Shown: in pieces, positions 24,915-34,111 of the stretch
Layout: each line of letters starts with the position of its first letter
How positions within the stretch are numbered: the stretch's first letter is position 1
Source: Roseovarius arcticus
GTDB lineage: Bacteria > Pseudomonadota > Alphaproteobacteria > Rhodobacterales > Rhodobacteraceae
Length of the DNA stretch: 64,000 nt
Direction: 5' to 3'
NCBI RefSeq assembly: GCF_006125015.1
Contig: NZ_SZZN01000001.1
Coordinates: 1,178,001-1,242,000 of the forward strand
The notes under the pieces: model-generated
Seen by the model: only the letters and a program-made list of their open reading frames with translations
What the model was told of the DNA's origin: nothing
Databases searched by the model: none
Translations under genes and position numbers: made by a program

Positions 24915-27353
24915 TCAGGCTTTTACCCGTTCCATTTTAGGATCGTAGAGCGCAGTCAGATGCACCTCGGCGTGCACCCGCTCGCCCGCGACCTCTAGCT
25001 CGTACGCGCCTGCCATTACATCCTCGCGCGTCAGTCCGGCCGCATCGCGCACATACCCCATGCCAATGGATTTTTGGACCGTGTGGCCAAAACCCGCAGA
25101 GCTGAGCCAGCCGCAGCGCTTGCCGTTTCGGTAAATCGTCTCGCGCCCCGACAGGATCACGTCTGGCGCGGTGGTGAATGTTGCCATGATCTTGCGCACG
25201 CCATCCGCCCTTTGCGCGATGCAGGCATCGCGGCCCCGGAAATCGAGGTTCGTCTTTAGCTTGACCGCCCAACCAAGCCCCGCCTCAATCGGCGTATGAT
25301 CCGGCCCAATATCGGATGCCCAGGCGCGGTATCCCTTTTCCAAGCGCAGCGTTTCAATCGCGCGGTAACCTGCGTTGCGCAGCCCGTGGCGCGCGCCTTC
25401 CTCGGTCAGTTTGGCATAGACGGCAGTGGCATATTCGGTGGGAACGTGCAGCTCCCAGCCCAGCTCGCCCACGTAGGTTACGCGCAGCGCGCGGACGGGC
25501 GCGCCTGCGATACCGATGGTCTGCGCGGTGCCAAAGGGGAATGCGGCGTTCGACATATCCGCGTGAGTTACGGCCTGCACGATGTCGCGCGCGCGCGGTC
25601 CCATGATCGACAGAACCGAGTAGGCAGAGGTCACATCAACCAGCTGCGCGCGCGTTCCATCCGGGATATTTCGCGCGATGTGGTCGAAATCATGGGTGGC
25701 ATAGCCGGTGCCGGTGACGATGTAGAATTCATCAGGCGCGGTGCGCAGGCAGGTCAGATCGCATTCGATGCCGCCGTGATCGTTTAGCATCTGGGTATAG
25801 GTCAGCGTGCCAACCGGGCCGCGCACGTCATTCGCAGCGATCCAATTCAGCGCCGCCTCCGCATCTGCGCCCTTCAGCACAAACTTGGCAAATGACGTCT
25901 GATCGAACAGGACTGCCGCGTCGCGTGCTGCATTGTGTTCGCGGGCGACGGCGGTGTGCCAATTAGGCGTCTGGAAGGTATAGATATCGCGCGCCTCTTC
26001 GCCGGGGGCGGCAAACCAGTTGGGCCGCTCCCATCCCAGCTTTTCACCGAACACCGCGCCTTGGGCTTTCAGCGTGTCATAAAGCGGTGACTTGCGGCAG
26101 GGGCGCGCCGACGCGTGTTCTTCGCTGGGCCACGCCATGGTGTAGTGTTTGCCATATGCCTCGTAGGTGCGGGCGCGGATCCAGTCATCATCGAAATGCG
26201 GCCTGCCAAAGCGGCGGATGTCGACCGCCCACAGATCATATGGCGGCGCGCCCTTGGCGACCCATTCGGCCAGCGCCATGCCCGCGCCGCCGCCCGCCGC
26301 GATACCGTACGCGTTAAAGCCCGCCCCAACAAAGAAGTTGCGCAACTCGGGGGCCTCACCAAGAATGAAATTGCCATCGGGGGTGAAGCTTTCGGGGCCG
26401 TTCGTCAGCGTCTTGACCCCTGCGGTCTGCAACGCAGGAACGCGGCCTAGCGACAGCTCCATCAGTTGCTCAAAATGGTCAAAGTTGCTGTCCAGCAGCG
26501 TGTAGTGAAAATCCTTGGGAATGCCGTTTTTCGCCCAAAGGATCGGATTGGCCTCGTAGCCGCCCATCACCAGTCCGCCGACCTCCTCTTTGTAATACGT
26601 CAGGCGGTCGGGATCGCGCAGAGTAGGCAAATCCGGGGTCACGCCGTCAATGGGCTCGGTCACCATATACTGATGCTCCACCGGGACGAGAGGGACGTTG
26701 ACGCCCACCTGCTTGGCAAACTGGCGCGTCCACTGGCCGCAGCAGGCGATAACGATAGGCGTGTCGATGCGGCCCTTTTCGGTCTCGACGCCCTTGATGA
26801 CGCCGTCCTCCATGATGACGCGGGTGACTTTGGTATCTTCAAAGATCCGCGCGCCCTTTTGCCGCGCACCCTTGGCCAGCGATAGGGTAATGTCGGATGG
26901 GTTGGCCTGCCCGTCGGTGGGCATGTAGGCGGCGCCGATCACGTCATCGACCTGCATCAGCGGCCATAGCTCTTGCGCCTCTGACGGTGTCAGCAGCTCC
27001 ATCTCCAGCCCGAATGAATGCGCGGTTGTCGCCTGACGCTTCACCTCGGTCCAACGCTCCTCGTTACAGGCAAGGCGAAGACCGCCGTTCATCTTCCACC
27101 CGGTCGCCTGACCCGTCTCGGCCTCCAGCCGCTTATAAAGATCAACGGAGTAGCCCAGCAGTTGCGTGATATTCGCGTTCGAGCGTAGCTGGCCAACCAA
27201 GCCGGCGGCATGAAACGTTGTGCCCGATGTCAGCTTCTTGCGCTCCAGCAGGACCACGTCCCAGCCCAGATCGGCAAGGTGATAGGCGGTGGAGCATCCG
27301 ATGATGCCGCCGCCGACGATGACCGCGCGGGCCTGATTGGGAAAATCGCTCAT
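24915..27353 (-). CDS. Dimethylglycine/sarcosine dehydrogenase-type flavoprotein with GcvT domain (paralogue 1)
   Basis: This 812-residue fusion has an N-terminal DAO-type FAD domain with AVIVGGGIIGCST (about 10-22) and GTTFHAAGL, whose His48 matches the covalent FAD-linking histidine of mitochondrial dimethylglycine dehydrogenase. The C-terminal half (from about 420) is a folate-binding GcvT-like domain, with YVGELGWELHVP and RAIETLRLEKGYRAW. Such enzymes demethylate N-methylglycines and trap the carbon as methylene-THF. It is the last gene of an operon of betaine-type ABC transporter and choline-kinase-like enzyme, overlapping the kinase by 4 bases. The true substrate (dimethylglycine, sarcosine or another methylamine) is open. 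Confidence 0.9.
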   Translation of the reverse strand: MSDFPNQARAVIVGGGIIGCSTAYHLADLGWDVVLLERKKLTSGTTFHAAGLVGQLRSNANITQLLGYSVDLYKRLEAETGQATGWKMNGGLRLACNEERWTEVKRQATTAHSFGLEMELLTPSEAQELWPLMQVDDVIGAAYMPTDGQANPSDITLSLAKGARQKGARIFEDTKVTRVIMEDGVIKGVETEKGRIDTPIVIACCGQWTRQFAKQVGVNVPLVPVEHQYMVTEPIDGVTPDLPTLRDPDRLTYYKEEVGGLVMGGYEANPILWAKNGIPKDFHYTLLDSNFDHFEQLMELSLGRVPALQTAGVKTLTNGPESFTPDGNFILGEAPELRNFFVGAGFNAYGIAAGGGAGMALAEWVAKGAPPYDLWAVDIRRFGRPHFDDDWIRARTYEAYGKHYTMAWPSEEHASARPCRKSPLYDTLKAQGAVFGEKLGWERPNWFAAPGEEARDIYTFQTPNWHTAVAREHNAARDAAVLFDQTSFAKFVLKGADAEAALNWIAANDVRGPVGTLTYTQMLNDHGGIECDLTCLRTAPDEFYIVTGTGYATHDFDHIARNIPDGTRAQLVDVTSAYSVLSIMGPRARDIVQAVTHADMSNAAFPFGTAQTIGIAGAPVRALRVTYVGELGWELHVPTEYATAVYAKLTEEGARHGLRNAGYRAIETLRLEKGYRAWASDIGPDHTPIEAGLGWAVKLKTNLDFRGRDACIAQRADGVRKIMATFTTAPDVILSGRETIYRNGKRCGWLSSAGFGHTVQKSIGMGYVRDAAGLTREDVMAGAYELEVAGERVHAEVHLTALYDPKMERVKA

Positions 27354-28243
27354 GTCAGGGTATCCTTGGCTTTGAGGTCTGCCAGCGCAGCGCGATAGCG
27401 GCTCAGGTTCTTGTCGGTGTATTCGGAGTAGTCAAAGTCGATGACAGAGGTCTGCTCGCTGACCATCGACCACATCGTCTCGCGCAGCAGGGAGGCGCAT
27501 TTCATGGCGCTGTAGCTGCGCCACAACGCGGCATCGGGTGGGGCGCCATAATAGCGCGCCAGCATCGCCTCCTCGGCGCCGCGCGGCAGGTCGCAGTTAG
27601 ACGCGAGGCCGCCCAGATCGAAGAGAGGCGAGTTGAACCCGCCGTATTCCCAGTCGATCACCCAGAGGCGATCATCGGCGCGCAAGATATTAGCAGGCAG
27701 CAGGTCGTTATGGCCCAGCACCAGTCTCACAGGGCCGACCGCGCGCTCCAACATGTCGGCCTCGTCCAAGAGGCCCGCGAGCGCGGGCGCATGGCGCGAT
27801 CCGCGCTCAGCCAGATCATGGGCATAGCTGCGTAGAATGTGGAACACCCAGAAGGCGAGGACAGGGCCATGCGCGTGGCGCGGCAGTTGGCGATGCACCT
27901 GAGCGATCAGGTCCGTCGCCCGCATCAGCGTGGCCGCGTCGTGCAGATCGCCCTCGGTCAGTGCCACGCTGTCGATGAAATCGATGACCAGCGCGCCCGT
28001 TTCATGATGATGCACTCGCGGCGATAGCCCCGCATCTGCGGCGGCGCGGCTTAGCGACAGCTCGTGCCAGCGCAGGATGCCATGCTCAGGTATATCCTCA
28101 CCCAGCCGCACCACATAGTCGCGGCCCTTATCGGTCACCTTGATGTTGTGATTGGTGATGCCGCCGTCCAGCGGCACAGCGGCTGTCACCGTGGTCCAGC
28201 AGGGCAGAGTGCGCGCGATGCGGATTGCCTCATCAGGTGTCAT
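27350..28243 (-). CDS. Choline/ethanolamine kinase-like phosphotransferase
   Basis: This 297-residue kinase-fold protein has GGITNHNIKV near residue 27, the Brenner motif LVLGHNDLLPANIL (catalytic Asp) and the metal motif VIDWEYGGFNSPLFDL. These match LicA-type choline kinases more closely than aminoglycoside kinases. It should phosphorylate a small amino alcohol. It overlaps the permease and the dehydrogenase genes by 4 bases each, so it shares the fate of the imported amine. A kinase in a demethylation operon is unusual and is discussed as a finding. Confidence 0.82.
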   Translation of the reverse strand: MTPDEAIRIARTLPCWTTVTAAVPLDGGITNHNIKVTDKGRDYVVRLGEDIPEHGILRWHELSLSRAAADAGLSPRVHHHETGALVIDFIDSVALTEGDLHDAATLMRATDLIAQVHRQLPRHAHGPVLAFWVFHILRSYAHDLAERGSRHAPALAGLLDEADMLERAVGPVRLVLGHNDLLPANILRADDRLWVIDWEYGGFNSPLFDLGGLASNCDLPRGAEEAMLARYYGAPPDAALWRSYSAMKCASLLRETMWSMVSEQTSVIDFDYSEYTDKNLSRYRAALADLKAKDTLT

Positions 28244-30237
28244 GTCAGGCCCAGCCTTTCCTTGGATTTAGCGGCCATGGCCGAGATCATGCGATCCGCG
28301 ATGATCGCAATGAACGCCACGGAAAGGCCTGCGACGATGCCCTGACCCACATTAGCCTTGGTCAGCGCGATATAGACTTCCTGTCCCAGATCGCGCGTGC
28401 CCACGAGGGCGGTGATGACCAGCATCGACAGCGCCAGCATGATCGTCTGGTTTAGCCCCAAGAGAAGCGAAGGCGCGGCCAGCGGCAGCTTGATGCGCCA
28501 TAGTAATTGGCGGGGCGTGCAGCCGGCGACCAGCCCCGCCTCGATCATCTGCGGATCGACAGACCGTACGCCATGCGCGGCATAGCGAACGGCAGGGGCG
28601 AGCGCATAGAGGACGACCGCGATCATGGCCGAGAAGTCGCCAACTCGGAACAGCATCACCACCGGGATCAGATACACAAAGCTGGGCAGCGTTTGCAGCG
28701 TGTCGATGAACGCGCCGACCCAAGCATGGGCGCGCGCCCGTTGCCCGGCCCAGATGCCCAGCGGCACGCCAATTGCATAAGCGATCAGTACGGACACGCC
28801 GCACAGGTAGACGGTCGTCATCGCCTTGTCCCAGAGGCCCACAGCCGCGATCAGCCCAGCCATGACCGCAGCCATCAGGCCCAAGCGCCAGCCGCCCACG
28901 CGCGCCGCCGCCAGACCAGCGGCGATGATGCCCCAAGCCCACGGGATGCCAGTGAAAAAGCGCTTGACCGGCAGCAGCAGCCACGTGAGGAAGAAGGATT
29001 TGATCGTGTCCAGCGTGTCAAAGAACGTAATATTGATCCAGCGCATCGCATCCTCCCAGAACGCGCTGGTCGTCAGCGTAAACCGCTCGGGGTAGTCCTG
29101 CACGAAAGGCAGCGCGAGGCTGGCAAGGTATGTAACAACCACGATGAGCGCGGCAACCACCAGATAGGGATGGCGCTGGGCGATGTTTGCGCCGCGCACG
29201 GGCGCCGCGTCTGGCAGGCGGCTCGCAAAGGCTTGGCTTACCCGGTCCAGCGCGATGGCGATGACCACAATAGCGAGGCCCGCCTCAATGCCGCCGCCAA
29301 TGTCGAGGCGGCGCAGCGCACTGAGCACGTCAAAGCCAAGGCCGCCGGCGCCGATCATAGACGCGATGATGACCATGTTCAGCGATAGCATGATGACTTG
29401 GTTGACGCCCACCATCAGCGTCGGTGCGGCAGAGGGCACCAGCACCTTCCACATCATCTGGCGCTTTGTGCAGCCGGCCATATGGCCGGCCTCGACCACC
29501 TCAGGCGGCACCGATTGCAGGGCAACCGTCGCCACCCGCACCATCGGCGGCATGGCGTAGATCACGGTGGCAACCAGCGCCGAGACGGGGCCAAAGCCGA
29601 AGAGGAAGAGGATCGGCACCAGATAGGCAAAAATCGGGACCGTCTGCATCAGGTCCAGCACCGGGCGCAACGACCGTTCGACCCACGCCGCGCGATAGCT
29701 CGCGATGCCAAGGGCAAGGCCCCCCAGCACCCCGATCGGGACGGCGATGACGACGGACGCCAGCGTGACCATGGCGCTGTCCCACTGGCCAAAGACCGCC
29801 AGATAGACAAAGCATGCACCGACGAGCGCGGCCAGCCCCCAGCCGCGTGCGTAGCGCGCCAGCAGCACCATAAGCGCTGTAACCGCGATCCAGCTAAGCG
29901 GCGGCGCGATGTCGACCGCATTGCTGCCCAGACCGCGCACAAAACCGTCTGCCAACAGCGCGCGTGCCGCGTCATACGGCACCTCAATGATGGCCGAGAT
30001 AAAGCGGGTCAGTTCTTGAAACGTGAAGAGACCGAAACTGGCATCCTCCAGCAGCCATTTCATTGCCGACGATATCCAACCCTCGAAATTTAGCTGCCAA
30101 CCCTTGGGAAAGCGGATGATCCAGCGGGCGTCCAGCGCCTTGTAAAGTGGGAATGAATAGGTCGAAAGCGCCCAAGTCAGGCCCAGCAAACCCCACCAGA
30201 AAAGCGCGCTGGGCGTGGTGAGGCGCCGCCAGTTCAT
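28240..30237 (-). CDS. Betaine/quaternary-amine ABC transporter permease, tandem fusion
   Basis: This 665-residue membrane protein contains two ProW/OpuAB-type permease domains in one chain. Each has an EAA loop: VVEAGHMAGCTKRQMMWKVL in the first half and MIEAGLVAGCTPRQLLWRIK in the second, followed by similar GLNQTIML / GVNQVIML helices. Normal ProW-type permeases are about 280-350 residues and dimerise; here the dimer is built in. It overlaps the ATPase gene by 4 bases and serves glycine-betaine-like compounds. Confidence 0.92.
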   Translation of the reverse strand: MNWRRLTTPSALFWWGLLGLTWALSTYSFPLYKALDARWIIRFPKGWQLNFEGWISSAMKWLLEDASFGLFTFQELTRFISAIIEVPYDAARALLADGFVRGLGSNAVDIAPPLSWIAVTALMVLLARYARGWGLAALVGACFVYLAVFGQWDSAMVTLASVVIAVPIGVLGGLALGIASYRAAWVERSLRPVLDLMQTVPIFAYLVPILFLFGFGPVSALVATVIYAMPPMVRVATVALQSVPPEVVEAGHMAGCTKRQMMWKVLVPSAAPTLMVGVNQVIMLSLNMVIIASMIGAGGLGFDVLSALRRLDIGGGIEAGLAIVVIAIALDRVSQAFASRLPDAAPVRGANIAQRHPYLVVAALIVVVTYLASLALPFVQDYPERFTLTTSAFWEDAMRWINITFFDTLDTIKSFFLTWLLLPVKRFFTGIPWAWGIIAAGLAAARVGGWRLGLMAAVMAGLIAAVGLWDKAMTTVYLCGVSVLIAYAIGVPLGIWAGQRARAHAWVGAFIDTLQTLPSFVYLIPVVMLFRVGDFSAMIAVVLYALAPAVRYAAHGVRSVDPQMIEAGLVAGCTPRQLLWRIKLPLAAPSLLLGLNQTIMLALSMLVITALVGTRDLGQEVYIALTKANVGQGIVAGLSVAFIAIIADRMISAMAAKSKERLGLT

Positions 30238-31253
30238 GTGCGGGGCCGTCCGATCAGCACGTCGACGACGGCTGCGGCATCCACTTGGCCTACGGCCGCT
30301 CCGTCCTGGGTCACGCGAAACGGGCGCTGGGCCGCCTCGACAGAATCGGCCACGTCGGCGATGCGGGACGCCGCATCCAAATCGCCCGCAAAGGGGCCGC
30401 TGCCGAGGGGGGCCATAATTGCGCCGATGCTAAGTACTTTGCCGCGCGGGATATGCTTGGTAAATTCGGCGACGTAGTCATTGGCTGGATTTAGCACCAA
30501 TTCCTCGGGCGTGGCGGTCTGCACAATGCGCCCGTCCTTCATCACTGCGATCCGGTCAGCGAGGCGGATTGCCTCGTCAAAATCATGCGTGATGAACACG
30601 ATTGTCTTATGCAGTAGGCCCTGCAGCCTCATAAATTCATCCTGCATCTCGCGCCGGATAAGAGGGTCCAGCGCCGAGAACGGCTCGTCCAGAAACCAGA
30701 TCTCGGGCTCGCCCACGAGGGAGCGCGCGATACCGACGCGCTGCTGCTGGCCGCCAGATAACTGGCGGGGAAAGTTATCCTCGCGGCCCTTCAGGCCAAC
30801 GATGTCGATCATCTTATGCGCGCGCGCCTCGCGGGTAGCGCGGTCGACGCCCTGCACATCCAGCGGAAACGCGATGTTTTGCAAGACGGTCAGATGCGGC
30901 AAGAGGGCAAAGTTCTGGAACACCATCCCGATCTTGCGCCGGCGCAACTGCGTCAGCTGCGCCGCGTTCATCGCCAGCAGATCTTCGCCGTCAAATTCGA
31001 TCTCGCCGCCCGTCGGCTCCACCAGCCGCGACAGGCACCGGACAAGCGTAGATTTGCCGGAGCCAGACAACCCCATGATGACGAAAATCTCGCCCTCGCG
31101 AATTTCGACATTGGCAGCGCGCACGGCGCCGATCATGGCGCCCTCTGCGAGGTCCGCATCAGTAGGGTCGGCGTTTTGGTCTAGAAAGCCGCGCGCGTCC
31201 GCGCCGTACAGCTTCCAGACGTTGCGGCAAAGAAGTTTACGCGCACGGGGCAT
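30234..31253 (-). CDS. Betaine/quaternary-amine ABC transporter ATP-binding protein (ProV-like)
   Basis: This 339-residue ATPase has Walker A GLSGSGKST, signature LSGGQQQRVGIARSL, Walker B IWFLDEPFSALDPLIRREMQDE, and the ProV/OpuAA-type N-terminal extension RNVWKLYGADARGF. The C-terminal region after residue 260 is a short regulatory extension without a clear CBS pair. The ATG at 31253 has GAGGTG 5 bases upstream; the longer frame reaches into the hairpin after the binding-protein gene. Second gene of the operon. Confidence 0.93.
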   Translation of the reverse strand: MPRARKLLCRNVWKLYGADARGFLDQNADPTDADLAEGAMIGAVRAANVEIREGEIFVIMGLSGSGKSTLVRCLSRLVEPTGGEIEFDGEDLLAMNAAQLTQLRRRKIGMVFQNFALLPHLTVLQNIAFPLDVQGVDRATREARAHKMIDIVGLKGREDNFPRQLSGGQQQRVGIARSLVGEPEIWFLDEPFSALDPLIRREMQDEFMRLQGLLHKTIVFITHDFDEAIRLADRIAVMKDGRIVQTATPEELVLNPANDYVAEFTKHIPRGKVLSIGAIMAPLGSGPFAGDLDAASRIADVADSVEAAQRPFRVTQDGAAVGQVDAAAVVDVLIGRPRT

Positions 31254-31306
31254 CAAACACCTCGGAGTGGCCCACTTGCGGGCATTATCAGGGCTTGAGA
31301 GAAAAA

Positions 31307-31329
31307 CGGGGGGCAAAACGCGCCCCCCG
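31307..31329 (-). terminator. GC-rich hairpin with T-run between binding-protein and ATPase genes
   Basis: An 8-bp stem (31307-31314 with 31322-31329, six consecutive G:C pairs) is followed on the minus strand by five T. It has the form of an intrinsic terminator and probably attenuates transcription so that the binding protein exceeds the membrane parts. Confidence 0.8.
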
Positions 31330-31354
31330 GTTAGCCTCAGGAAGGTTCGTGTGC

Positions 31355-32293
31355 TTAGTTGATCCAGCCGTCCACTTTGGCCGCGTTATCAGCCATCCAC
31401 TGATCCGCGACTGCCTCAATGGATTGCCCATCCAGATCAACGGCCGACACCATCGCGCCCATTTCCTCATTAGTGAGGGTGTAGTTGCGGACAATCTCGG
31501 CAGCGCCCGGCCATTTATCCTCGACTCCAGCCCACGCGACCTTCCAGATGGGGCCTGTCGGCTTGCCGCAGTCATAGGCGGCGTCCGGGTTTATACCGAC
31601 CGAGGCATCATCGTAGCAGGCCTTGGAGTATTCGGGGAATTCGATGAACTTACCATCGTATTTCGCAGGGGCCCAGTGCGGCGAGTAAAGCCACAAGACA
31701 ATTGGCGCCTCGCGCTGATAGGCCGACTCAAGCTCCGCGAATAGTGCCGCATCCGTGCCCGCATGGACCACCTCGAAATCTAGGCCAAGCGCCTCGACAC
31801 GCTCTTCGTCAAAGCCGCCCCATGTGACGGGCCCCCCCAGATAGCGGCCCAGCGGGGCCGTTTCGGACGTGGCGAATTCCGACGCACAGTTGTTCAGCGC
31901 CTCCCAATCGGGCAGTCCGGGGCAGCGCGCCTCCATATAGCTGGGGTACCACCATTCCTCGATGGCGATCATCCCGCCTTCGCCCATGTTAACGACGTTG
32001 CCGGTCGCGACGGCCTCGTCCATCGCCTCGCGGCCCGTCGTTTCCCAAATTTCGGTGGCGACGTGCAGATCGCCGGTTTTGAGGCCTGCGAATTGCGCGA
32101 TGTAGTCGGCTTGTACCAGTTCGGTATTGTAGCCCGCCTTTTGCAGCACGTCCTGAAGGATGGTCGTGTTGATGATCTGGCCGGTCCAGTCATGCGTGGT
32201 CAGACGGATCGGATCCTGGCTTTCAACCTCGGCAATGGCGGGCAAGGCGGCAAGCGTGGCGCACGCGGCGGCGGAGAAGGCGATACGTTTCAT
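31355..32293 (-). CDS. Glycine-betaine-type (OpuAC/ProX) substrate-binding protein
   Basis: This 312-residue periplasmic protein has a signal peptide (cleavage near AIAEV). Its body has THDWTGQIINTTILQDVLQKAGY at the start and several tryptophan/tyrosine-rich segments (IEEWWYPSYME, LWLYSPHWAPAKYD), the aromatic cages that bind quaternary amines. It is the first gene of the operon and diverges from the DeoR-type regulator 200 bases away. Candidate ligands are betaine, choline, TMAO or another methylated amine. Confidence 0.9.
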   Translation of the reverse strand: MKRIAFSAAACATLAALPAIAEVESQDPIRLTTHDWTGQIINTTILQDVLQKAGYNTELVQADYIAQFAGLKTGDLHVATEIWETTGREAMDEAVATGNVVNMGEGGMIAIEEWWYPSYMEARCPGLPDWEALNNCASEFATSETAPLGRYLGGPVTWGGFDEERVEALGLDFEVVHAGTDAALFAELESAYQREAPIVLWLYSPHWAPAKYDGKFIEFPEYSKACYDDASVGINPDAAYDCGKPTGPIWKVAWAGVEDKWPGAAEIVRNYTLTNEEMGAMVSAVDLDGQSIEAVADQWMADNAAKVDGWIN

Positions 32294-32495
32294 TAATGGG
32301 ACTCCCTGAAATATGCGCCGCCCTCATTGAATCGGGTGCGGCGTTATAGCAGCGAGTGAAGCGCAGATTCCAACATATGGCAACACTAAATGTGGTTTTA
32401 TGTTGGATATGTACGGCTGCCGTGCCAAGGTCCGCTTGCGCCCGAAATGCACTGATGCCATTTCGGAAATGACCCGTTCTTAATCGTCAGGCCCT

Positions 32496-33272
32496 ATGGA
32501 CAACGCCCATCCCACTCATCGACAGCAAGAAATTCTCGACGCGCTGCGCAGGGGCGGCGGATCGTTGCGCGTGCAGCGATTGGCCAGCGATCTGGATGTC
32601 AGCGAGGAAACCGTGCGCCGCAATCTCAAGCGGTTGGTGAATGCGGGCCTCGTCGAAAAGATGCATGGTGGCGCGCGACTGGCCGAGGCGGGCGGCGAGG
32701 GCGATTTTCAGCATCGTCTCAGCATTGCGGCAGGCGCCAAGCAGCGCATAGCGCGGCATGTGGCAGGGATGATCCCTGATGGCGGATCGGTGTTTTTGGA
32801 TGTCGGCAGCACGACCAGCTACATAGCCGATGCCCTGCGCGATCATGCGGATCTGCTGGTGGTGACCAACTCTGTCTCGGTCGCGTACAAACTGGCGACG
32901 CGCGGCGGGAACCGCGTTTATATGGCTGGCGGCGCGCTGCGCGCCCATGACGGCGGTGCGTTCGGTGCAGAGGCACTGGCGTTTGCAGATAACTTCAAAA
33001 CGGATTTGGCCGTATTGTCGACGGCAGGCATCACGGCAAAGGACGGCTTCATGTTGTTCGATCTGGAAGAGGCTAATTTCAGCCGCGCAATTATCAAGGG
33101 CGCGGCCCGGCGCATCGTGGCTGCCGATTCGTCGAAATTCGGGCGCGCGGCGCCGATTACTGTGTGCGATCCGTCGCTCATAGATACGCTTGTCACGGAT
33201 GCCCCCCCGCCTGATGATTTGGCGGCGGCGGCGGCCCGATGGGGGACAAAAGTAGAGGTGGCAAGGACATGA
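32496..33272 (+). CDS. DeoR-family transcriptional regulator
   Basis: This 258-residue regulator has an N-terminal DeoR helix-turn-helix (RQQEILDALRRGGGSLRVQ, then LDVSEETVRRNLKRL) and a C-terminal sensor domain of the sugar-phosphate isomerase fold (VFLDVGSTTSYIADAL, GGALR, DLAVLSTAGI, ADSSKFGR). DeoR regulators usually sense phosphorylated metabolites. It diverges from the betaine-type transporter operon, which encodes a kinase, so a phosphorylated amine is a plausible effector. Its stop overlaps the phosphatase gene by ATGA. Confidence 0.92.
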   Translation: MDNAHPTHRQQEILDALRRGGGSLRVQRLASDLDVSEETVRRNLKRLVNAGLVEKMHGGARLAEAGGEGDFQHRLSIAAGAKQRIARHVAGMIPDGGSVFLDVGSTTSYIADALRDHADLLVVTNSVSVAYKLATRGGNRVYMAGGALRAHDGGAFGAEALAFADNFKTDLAVLSTAGITAKDGFMLFDLEEANFSRAIIKGAARRIVAADSSKFGRAAPITVCDPSLIDTLVTDAPPPDDLAAAAARWGTKVEVART

Positions 33273-34048
33273 AACTACAGCAGATAGCATCAATCGCCGC
33301 GCGTATCGCCGAGGAGGCAAGCGCGGTTCCAATGCGGCATTTTCGGCAAGCGGGCCTTGGGGTCGAGACGAAGGATGACGCCGATTCCAGCCCCGTCACC
33401 ATCGCTGACCGCGCGACGGAGCAGGCGATCCGCGATGCATTGGCCGCCGAATTTCCCGGTCACGGTATTTTTGGCGAAGAGTTCGGCGTAGCCGGGTCGC
33501 TGGACGGGCTCGCGTGGATCATCGACCCTATCGACGGCACGCGGTTCTTTCTGACCGGGTATCCGGGATTCGGCATGCTGATCGGGCATTTACAGGCGGG
33601 TGTGCCGCAGGTGGGCATCGTGCGTATGCCCGCCTTGAACGAGACATATGTGGGCATCCTTGGCGGCGGCGCCACACTGAACGGCGCAGCCATCGCGGCA
33701 CGCGGGACCACGCAATTGGCCGAGGCGCGCGTATATATTAACGAGGCTGAACGCACGTATGACCATGATCCGGCACTTTTTGCGAAGCTATGCAAGATCG
33801 GCCACACGCGGCGCATGTCCTACGATTGCTATCCCCACGCGCTTGTCGCGGCGGGGCAGATCGACGCGGTGACGGATATCGGCCTTGAGCCGTATGATTT
33901 TCTACCGCTCGCCCCTCTGGTCGAGGCGGCGGGCGGTGTCATGACCGACTGGGACGGGCGCGCGCTGACTTTGGGATCGGACGGGCGCGTGGTCACGGCG
34001 GCCACGCCAGAGCTGCACGCGGCGCTGCTGGATATGCTGAACGGCTGA
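33269..34048 (+). CDS. Inositol-monophosphatase-family phosphatase (HisN-like)
   Basis: This 259-residue protein has the metal-binding EEFGVAG and DPIDGTRFFLTGYPGFGML motifs and a C-terminal EPYDFLPLAPLVEAAGGV. The last replaces the usual WDxAA with YDFLP, as in the histidinol-phosphatase (HisN) branch. Substrates in the family range from inositol phosphate to histidinol phosphate and PAP. It is translationally coupled to the DeoR regulator, so it may act on the phosphorylated compound made by the kinase in the divergent operon; that link is inference. Confidence 0.85.
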   Translation: MKLQQIASIAARIAEEASAVPMRHFRQAGLGVETKDDADSSPVTIADRATEQAIRDALAAEFPGHGIFGEEFGVAGSLDGLAWIIDPIDGTRFFLTGYPGFGMLIGHLQAGVPQVGIVRMPALNETYVGILGGGATLNGAAIAARGTTQLAEARVYINEAERTYDHDPALFAKLCKIGHTRRMSYDCYPHALVAAGQIDAVTDIGLEPYDFLPLAPLVEAAGGVMTDWDGRALTLGSDGRVVTAATPELHAALLDMLNG

Positions 34049-34111
34049 GGTCGCTGGGCCTGGCGGTGGCGCCGTGATATAGTGTTGCCCGTCTCACGGA
34101 AATTTAGCGAC

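Noticed and set aside
28507..29388. 293-codon open frame on the plus strand
   Set aside because: It is antisense to the fused permease; Arg/His/Asp-rich sequence without hydrophobic cores.
32487..33332. 281-codon open frame on the minus strand
   Set aside because: It is antisense to the DeoR gene, with no domain and no ribosome-binding site.
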